This document shows positions 57,731 to 64,000 of a stretch of 64,000 nucleotides of DNA, in pieces (position 1 is the first letter of the stretch; the number at the start of each line of letters is the position of its first letter). The stretch comes from Neckera pumila. Taxonomy: Eukaryota; Streptophyta; Bryopsida; Hypnales; Neckeraceae. Both the position numbers and the translations under genes were made by a program. The DNA is taken from NCBI GenBank assembly GCA_963969595.1, contig OZ018408.1:48919022-48983021 (forward strand), in the 5' to 3' direction. Below the pieces are notes generated by a model. It worked only from the letters and a program-made list of their open reading frames with translations, was not told the DNA's origin and did not search any database.

Positions 57731-57890
57731 ATGGCTAGGGTGCAATCTGAACTCCTAATTCCAAGTGGCGATGGTTTTCAAGAATCGCTTCCCCGGGGAA
57801 GTCCAAATGCGAGCACGGCTAAGGACGGCACCTACGCGATGGCGACGAGGATGCCGCTTGGGAGCCGCTGCATTGCGGAGCTCCTTGTAA
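57731..57890 (+). other. Possible divergent first exon upstream of SPPL
   Basis: An ATG at 57731 opens a frame of GC-rich, non-repetitive sequence, and a good donor (GAGCTCCTT|GTAAGG) lies at about 57886. It faces away from the SPPL start 195 bp upstream of it. No domain is recognised and no downstream exon was found, so it may simply be SPPL promoter sequence. Confidence 0.2.
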
Positions 57891-57949
57891 GGAAAAGCAA
57901 CTGTCATGCTGCATTCTGTATGAGTCAGTGTGGAGTTCCGTAGTAAGTC

Positions 57950-60209
57950 AATTAGGGGTGCCTTGGAGCCTTTATAATGGGAGAGTTTGCACTTAGGTCA
58001 AGGCACAAGGGAGAAAGAGCATCGATAGGGAATAGAAGGAACATGGCCTCTGTGTGTGGATAGGAGTAGTGAATAGTTCAACAAATGTTGATCTTGTCAA
58101 AACACATGGTCATTGCTATGGAGAATAGAGTGTAACCTTTTATCTTTGGGGTGAAGGTGCAGAAGTAGTCATCTACAAAATTAGTGCCAAGTGGAACAAA
58201 GAAAATTTATTTGTGGAAAGTGGTACAATATGGAATATTTCAAGCTGCACTAGTTTGAAATAGTATGATTTATAAATCAGTATCAAATGCATTGTTGAAT
58301 AGGACAAGTTACAGTGTGCTTGTTTGCTCCATTAGTGCGCGCAACTTGTTAGTTTGAGTTCCAACCAATTGAAAGGCACCTAAGAAAGAAAAGCAAAAGT
58401 GGTCTCCTTTGTTGCTAAACTCAGTGAACCATTTGTAGAAGAAAAAGTAGCATTTGATAGGATGGTCAACCTTAAGAAAAAAAATGCATTTCTTTGCAAT
58501 GCTAAGGAAAACCTTGGGGTATGTTGAAGCATTAATTGCACACTCTTCATCCCCAAAATAGCATGGTGTGAGTATTTTCTACACTGCTAGTAATGCTTTA
58601 GTTCTCCATGGATGAAAAGTTCATTTGGAGTCCTACATGGCTAAAAGGTAGGTAATGTATTTCAATTTTTAGGAGCATTTCTTTCCCAACTTTTTAAAGT
58701 ATTAGGCTTTTTAAAGTATTAGGCCTTATAATGTTCTAGGAGACCATTCTAGTTGAAATCTCACAACCATAGATTTTGCCTTCTTAATTGATTTGAAATT
58801 CACATTGTAAGATTTGAAAATTGAAAAAAGGGCCTTTGATATGCTCTCTTTTAGGTTTACGAGAAGATTATAGAGAATATCATTACATTTTTGGCTTACG
58901 TACCATGATTACCAAATTTATATCCAAAAAAACAAGGTACTATTGTGCTGAGTTTGAGTGGTATGTTATTCTAGTCTTGATGTAAGCTAAGACTTAACAA
59001 GCTTACATTAGAAAAATTTCTCTCTTGCTCTCACCCATCTTCTTCTTAGGATTCAATATTGATTAAATTTGCATACAATACTTGTCATTTAAACATCATT
59101 CTTCTATTGTGTAATCAAAGAGATGGAATATTATCTTATTGATGTTGTGCGAATTCCACAAACAAGACAAGAATGCCCCCCCCCAACATTGATAGATGTG
59201 GACAATAGAGAAACTAAAGTTACTCTATGTTGAAACATAGTGCAACTATGTTTTATTGATGCAATACTAGAAACAACTCCATAAATTTAAAATATATATA
59301 TGTAATTTTTCATATTAGAGATTTGAACCCTAAACTTAATAATGTATGATGTATGTGTTCTAAATATAATATGCAGGCTTGATTCAATACAAAAGGATCT
59401 TGCTTCTTTATAATATTGCATCTTAAGTACAAGTTTCAATACTCCATGGATTGTTGTGCAAATTTTGAAACTTGAAATGGATAGTTTTGCAAACTTGAAT
59501 GGATAGTTTTGCAAATTTTGCATCAATATTGATAGAAGGGGAGTCAAATTATCCTGATTAGTCTGTTTAGAATGGTGGGCACCCTCCAAATCACACCTTG
59601 TCTAAAATCGCTATCATCACTGTATGTACATCTCCAAAATCAATATGTATCTATGTGGAAGAAACAATTGTAGAGCATCTATGAAAAAAACGCTTTATTC
59701 CTTCATAACTTTTGCATCCAGTATCCAAATGTCAAAGTCTTCAGTGCATTAGAACCTTCCTTCACTTACCAACCAAAAAATATGAAATTTTGATTAGTCT
59801 AATAGTAGGAATTATACCACAGTAGCCAAAAAATGGCGCCGTTTTGGGGAGTACCCGCCCACCCACCTTGTGCTGTCGTGCAGTGATAAGTGAAGAATGT
59901 AGGATGCATTTACTGACAATGGTGTAAGCTTATTTACATCATGAGGAGAAATGAGAGGCAGGGAGTTTGTGTACCTTCATGCTCTTGTTGAAATTTGGCA
60001 TCACATGGTTCGGTAGTTGAAAGACCAAAAACTTGTGGATAAAGAAAACAATTGTAATTCTCTTCCTTCACGCAAGAAAGGTTTTGTACCGTTTTTGTAA
60101 GTTATAGCAATTTCTCTTAACATTTTTGATCATGAAGGCTGGGGCGTGTGTCCCGTCTTGAGTGGGAATAATTTTACTAAAAATTGCACATGGAGCTAAT
60201 AAGGTCAAC
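57950..60209. other. Gene-free stretch upstream of SPPL
   Basis: AT-rich with no coding frame. A short direct repeat (GAATGGATAGTTTTGCAAA-like) occurs at about 59475-59520, and a C run at 59177-59185. No transposon ends recognised. Confidence 0.4.
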
Positions 60210-60212
60210 TAA

Positions 60213-60603
60213 GAGCATGCCCACCCCCACTCACCAGACTTGGCCGGGGTGGGTTTGGCAGAGGCCGGGAGGCAGGGCATCCCCCACTCCCACTCACCAA
60301 AAAAGTTCTTTGATTCAGGGCGCACCAGATCATTCTAATTCTCCCTCAGCATCCAGTGGACAAGGGATTTTTCCCAGAGCCCGGAGTTGACTAGCTAGTA
60401 CTTCCTTGAATCTGGAGCCAATGAAATTTAGTGACGTTGAGTTTTCTTGGAAAAAACAAGGCGCCTTCAATGCTGGAGGAGTTATTGAGCTAGTTGCTTG
60501 GTCAATGGTGGGGGTTCCAGAGTCACAGTTGTGCATCAAGTGTATTGAGCCCGCCAAACTGGCTTGCATGTGCCCATTTGGCCGGGCAACAGTGGCCATG
60601 CTC
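60213..60603. mobile_element. Harbinger-like element, 391 bp, TAA target duplication
   Basis: Starts GAGCATGCCCACCCCC and ends GGGCAACAGTGGCCATGCTC, flanked by TAA at 60210-60212 and 60604-60606. GC-rich. The open frames inside on both strands are not recognisable proteins. Confidence 0.7.
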
Positions 60604-60610
60604 TAATTAA

Positions 60611-61321
60611 GAGCATCCCCACGACTAGCTTGCCAAATGGCACGAAGTGGGGCTTTCTTGTGCCCTTCCAATGCGGCTGGTGCATAAAGTGGCCGCTTGC
60701 CCCATTGCAAAATGCTAAGGTAACTACACCTAAAATTGCACGGTTCCTAAAATTGCACAGTAGATATTTTTGCAAAAAATATATTCCCACTATTCATATG
60801 ACTCTATGATCGCTTTTGGATACACCTATTTTCAACACTTTGGAAATTCGTAGTTTATTCACACGGTGTCCAAAAAATGCATTTTTAGAGAATCTAGAAT
60901 CCCCTTTTGACTACCAATGGATTTCACAAAAAGAAATTCAATATAATAGTGAAAACCATGCTGAATCAGGCTGAATTGCTTAACTTTGCGATTTAAAGTG
61001 TAGTTAACTTACAACAGTGATGCCAAGAGGGAGAAGCATGGCAACCAAGAAATCATGTCTGCCATGTCAACAATGTTACCCATTCACCTCCTCTAACTTC
61101 CTTGGCATATCAAGTGATGCCTTGAAATCGGTGTAAAAAGGCAAGCCAAAGCCTTTGGTGCACAATGCTCTTGATTTGGCATTTGGCCGAGTACATCTTT
61201 AAATTCTGAAGTGTCTACTCTGTTTTTGGCACTTTGTATCCCTGTGGTGGAGCAATTCACTTGCCCTCAATCACCATCTCCCCGAGTCAACCCCCCTTGG
61301 TGAGTCTCGGTGGGGATGCTC
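60611..61321. mobile_element. Harbinger-like element, 711 bp, TAA target duplication, with nested family N copy
   Basis: Starts GAGCATCCCCACGACTAGC and ends GAGTCTCGGTGGGGATGCTC, flanked by TAA at 60608-60610 and 61322-61324. It starts 7 bp after the end of the previous element and shares its terminal signature. Without the insert at 60716-61011 it is about 415 bp. Confidence 0.75.
60716..61011. mobile_element. TIR element family N, copy 2, nested, about 296 bp
   Basis: TAAGGTAACTACACCTAAAA and the inverse end AAGTGTAGTTAACTTA. The interior is the reverse of 33233-33528 ('ctattcatatgactctatga', 'ggtgtccaaaaaatgcattt'). Confidence 0.75.
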
Positions 61322-61324
61322 TAA

Positions 61325-62010
61325 GCACTTCACATAAGTTGAAGTTGCCAAGCCACAAATGAATTGAAAAATTGGTCATGGTCCTAGTTTGGAGGCCCCA
61401 AGATCTAGATCATGGACTCTTCACAAAAATGAGGTAGTAAATGATTAAAAACAAATTAGTGAGACTTCAAACAAAGAGAGACTTGAGAGTAATCAATTAG
61501 GTTTCCACTGCTAATTCTACAACACCGAATTTGTTATTTTTGCACTTGGCCAAGTGCATTAATTATGCAACCAAATAAGTGCATTTTTTTTATTTTCAAA
61601 AATGTGGTATACCAATTTCACAAGCAATTCAAAATTTTTCTCTCTTCCAATTGTACAACGTGAACCTTTCATTTCTATTGCATACAATACACTTATGTAT
61701 GGTGTGATTAGAGATGCACTTGATAATTGTATGAATTTGTTAGTTTCTGAATACATTATTCTTCAGAAGTTCACTTCCTACTACAAACAATGCAATTATT
61801 GTTCCTTGTTCATTTCATTTACTTCCAGTCACCTACATAATATTATAAAAAATTTGAACTTGGTTTCAAAATAATACACCATCAATTTCATATTAGTCAA
61901 TTGCAAAAGTAGAATAAAATAGTCATCACACACTAAGACCAAACTCTATCGCCTTTATAATCAAAATATTACTATTCACTCAGGTCACTCTCCACATAAA
62001 ATCTATCACT
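61325..62010. other. Spacer downstream of the long minus-strand frame
   Basis: AT-rich with no recognisable gene. It may contain the 3' end of the frame ending at 62011; no clear poly-A signal. Confidence 0.35.
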
Positions 62011-63801
62011 CTATTCCTCAAGTGACTTTGATGTCTCCGCAATTACCCTTGAAGTTTGACTTCCTATGCCTTCTCCCTCTGCACTATTCAAAAGTTCTTC
62101 AGTGAATATTGCAGAAACATCATGTGGAATTCGCAATTTACCATAAAACAAGGCCCTATCAACCACATCTCCTGCTCCTGCAGAAGGTTTTTCATCCACG
62201 TGTGAAATTTCTTCCAAGACTGATGTTACCTGTTTAAATCTATACTGGCCCTCAACCATGGTACAATGATACCTAATATCCTCTGGATCATAATAGAATC
62301 CATCCACTCCTTCTGTCATCGATCTGGTCCATGCCAAAGCCATTGTATCGAAATGTGTTTCATTTACCAACCCTGTTGATGTCGTCTCCTGCAAAATTGT
62401 TGTTCCTGAGGTTGGAGGCAAAACCACTTCCACTAATTCTTGCACCTTATTTTCCATCTCCGTTTCCACCTCTTCGATTGCAGGAATAACCATTCCCTCC
62501 ACAGGTATGATCCCTTCTGTTTCTATCACTGTCTCTTCAGTTGAAGGAATCACGCCTGCTAATACTGCAATTTCACATGTTGTGTCTTCCATTCCCCCTT
62601 CATTGTCTTCCCTTCCTTGATTCTCTGTACTCGAACGAACTTCAGCTACCTCCTTCACATCCATATCTTCTATAACATCTTCTTGTAAAACTGCCTCTGC
62701 CTTAGATGTTACGTGATATTCGGTTTCATCCACCACTTGAAGTTCATGCGTTTCAGAGACACTACTTTGATGAACAGTATGTGGCTTTGACATTGCAGTC
62801 TTCGACTTCCTTGTTGGCTTCTGAACCTCTGTTGTCTTCTTAATGCCTTTCCCTTTCTTCTTTTGAACAGCTTTCTTTCTTTTTGATGAATCATCTTCTC
62901 CTTCTGATGAATCAGAAAAGCCCTCTGATGAACCGTCCTCTGAGTCGGATGTGTCCTCTTCCGAATCTGATGAGCCATTCTCTGTGTCCTCTTCTATCTC
63001 GTCTTCTTCAGTCTCATCTTTCTCCCCTTGAACATATTCTTTGTCATTCGCACTTCCTTCTCTTATTTCATATCCTTCTCGTACTGGTGTATCTTCTGAG
63101 TGCAAATCTTCGCCGTCTTCATCGTCCTCTTCTTCATCATCAAAAAAGTCTTTGTCATCTTCTTCTATCCTAAAGTGTTCCACATGAACTACTGAAGGTT
63201 CTGCATGAGGTGTACTATTGTTTTGATGCGTTGATGCCTCAACGTTTCTAGTAACTGGCACTGCAGCTCCTTGCGCTTGGATTCTTGTATGGTTCACTTC
63301 CTGCAATGTATTGTAGAGAAAGCGAGTACGATCTATCGAACCATCCAACACAATCATTTGATTACCTACAAAAGAAGCTTGCAGTATAGCTGGTACGGCT
63401 ATGGTAATGCCAACCGTAACTAACCCCCATTTCTCCGGTAGATATGTAGCAACCAACCGCTGCAACTCTGTAGGAGTTCTCTCTTCTTGATCCACCACAG
63501 AAAGCATCCTCCCCTCAATCCACGAATCTGTAAACACTATAGGAACTTGTTCACAATCACTGTGTACACTATCTGCCACCCGTGATCCAGTAGGATGTAC
63601 CATTATAACTGCAACTTCTCCCACCGCTTGTACACTACGATCTGTTTGACCATTGTGTTGCAAGTCATGTACATATGTGGATACTCTTTGTGGTGAAAAC
63701 ACCCAGTAACTTTTTCGCCACGTACACTCCGATGGCAATACCATCTTCTTCTTCATTCCCTCCTCGAAATAGGTTCCAGCTGGAAACAAAAATATTGCAG
63801 T
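62011..63801 (-). CDS. Unrecognised long reading frame with acidic low-complexity region
   Basis: About 597 codons are open from just after a TAG (63802-63804) to TAG at 62011-62013; the first in-frame ATG is at 63756. The N-terminal 190 residues look globular (motifs TYLPEKWGLVTVGITIAVPA, QMIVLDGSIDRTRFLYNTL). A strongly acidic Asp/Glu/Ser-rich region follows at about 215-310, then a Lys-rich patch (RKKAVQKKKGKGIKK), a Glu/Val-rich stretch, and a more ordered C-terminus. I do not recognise a family. An open frame this long in such AT-rich surroundings is unlikely by chance. It could be a plant gene or the ORF of a transposable element; the frame continues upstream across stops, which favours a recently disabled copy. 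Confidence 0.5.
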   Translation of the reverse strand, partial: TAIFLFPAGTYFEEGMKKKMVLPSECTWRKSYWVFSPQRVSTYVHDLQHNGQTDRSVQAVGEVAVIMVHPTGSRVADSVHSDCEQVPIVFTDSWIEGRMLSVVDQEERTPTELQRLVATYLPEKWGLVTVGITIAVPAILQASFVGNQMIVLDGSIDRTRFLYNTLQEVNHTRIQAQGAAVPVTRNVEASTHQNNSTPHAEPSVVHVEHFRIEEDDKDFFDDEEEDDEDGEDLHSEDTPVREGYEIREGSANDKEYVQGEKDETEEDEIEEDTENGSSDSEEDTSDSEDGSSEGFSDSSEGEDDSSKRKKAVQKKKGKGIKKTTEVQKPTRKSKTAMSKPHTVHQSSVSETHELQVVDETEYHVTSKAEAVLQEDVIEDMDVKEVAEVRSSTENQGREDNEGGMEDTTCEIAVLAGVIPSTEETVIETEGIIPVEGMVIPAIEEVETEMENKVQELVEVVLPPTSGTTILQETTSTGLVNETHFDTMALAWTRSMTEGVDGFYYDPEDIRYHCTMVEGQYRFKQVTSVLEEISHVDEKPSAGAGDVVDRALFYGKLRIPHDVSAIFTEELLNSAEGEGIGSQTSRVIAETSKSLEE

Positions 63802-64000
63802 CTACCTGTGTATGCCTGCCATCCATTGTTGTACTTTATGCATGGCAGTATTGTACTCAACGTTTGTCCAAGCTGCATTCTCCCCTCTTGTTCCGCACCG
63901 CTTACAATCAAATATCTACAAACAAGGCGTTCCCAATTTTACAACCCTTTGTGTAAAGAAATCCCTTCTACATCAAATAGGAATGACTGCATTGTTGGTG
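63802..64000 (-). pseudogene. Upstream part of the same frame, with three in-frame stops, cut by window end
   Basis: The same frame continues to the window edge with protein-like content, including a CKRCG motif and NVEYNTAMHKVQQW, interrupted by TAG at 63802-63804, TAG at 63916-63918 and TGA at 63973-63975. No intron explains them: the only GT..AG pair around the first stop would be 26 bp and breaks frame. Each stop is one C-to-T change from CAG or CGA. Confidence 0.5.

Noticed and set aside
60184..60809. Several overlapping open frames on both strands
   Set aside because: They lie entirely within Harbinger-like MITEs and have no transposase features.
63776..63801. A 26-bp intron removing the TAG at 63802
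   Set aside because: It would have GT and AG ends but is far too short for a plant intron, shifts the frame, and the upstream coding-like sequence is already in frame without it.
1..64000. tRNA, rRNA, CRISPR or bacterial operon features
   Set aside because: None seen by eye; the window is eukaryotic nuclear DNA.

Overview
The window is nuclear DNA from a land plant. It is AT-rich and dominated by repeats, with three protein-coding islands. The evidence is spliced genes with GT/AG introns, a plant-type bHLH factor with a C-terminal ACT-like domain, a plant signal peptide peptidase-like (SPPL) gene, and plant transposon hallmarks (Tourist-like, CACTA-like and LINE-tail fragments). The compact bHLH protein and the repeat spectrum fit a non-flowering plant (bryophyte or lycophyte) better than an angiosperm, but that is an inference.

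Genes. (1) 4162-6017 (+): a four-exon bHLH transcription factor of the AMS/DYT1/bHLH27-35 type, 321 aa, with a probable leader intron (3300-4018) and two overlapping upstream ORFs. (2) 49625-57536 (-): a complete 14-exon SPPL intramembrane aspartyl protease gene. I could phase every exon, giving 557 aa with signal peptide, PA domain, YD, GxGD and PAL motifs. (3) 62011-64000 (-): an unrecognised long reading frame with a 592-codon open stretch and an acidic central region. Its upstream part carries three in-frame stops that each look like a C-to-T decay product, and it runs off the window.

Repeats. The 43 kb between genes 1 and 2 is a stack of small non-autonomous DNA elements. The dominant family has 14 copies with both ends recognisable plus many broken ones, about 12 kb in all. 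It is bounded by TTAA and begins CCCCTAAAGG, ending in the inverse CCTTTAGGGG. A paralogous empty site at about 2 kb with a single TTAA supports duplication of a TTAA target, as in the piggyBac superfamily. Other families are Tourist/Harbinger-like elements (GGGCC...TTTNCA ends with TTA duplications; GAGCATNCCCAC ends with TAA duplications), a CACTA-like snap-back, two families ending in TAAGGTA, a 220-bp family ending TGACCCCCTAATTGCCC, foldback hairpins, LINE/SINE tails and tandem repeats. Many are nested in each other, and related copies often serve as empty-site controls.

The genes do not form a pathway. The most notable content is the TTAA-bounded element family: three internal sequence types share one terminal signature, and ancient copies lie in the introns of the SPPL gene.
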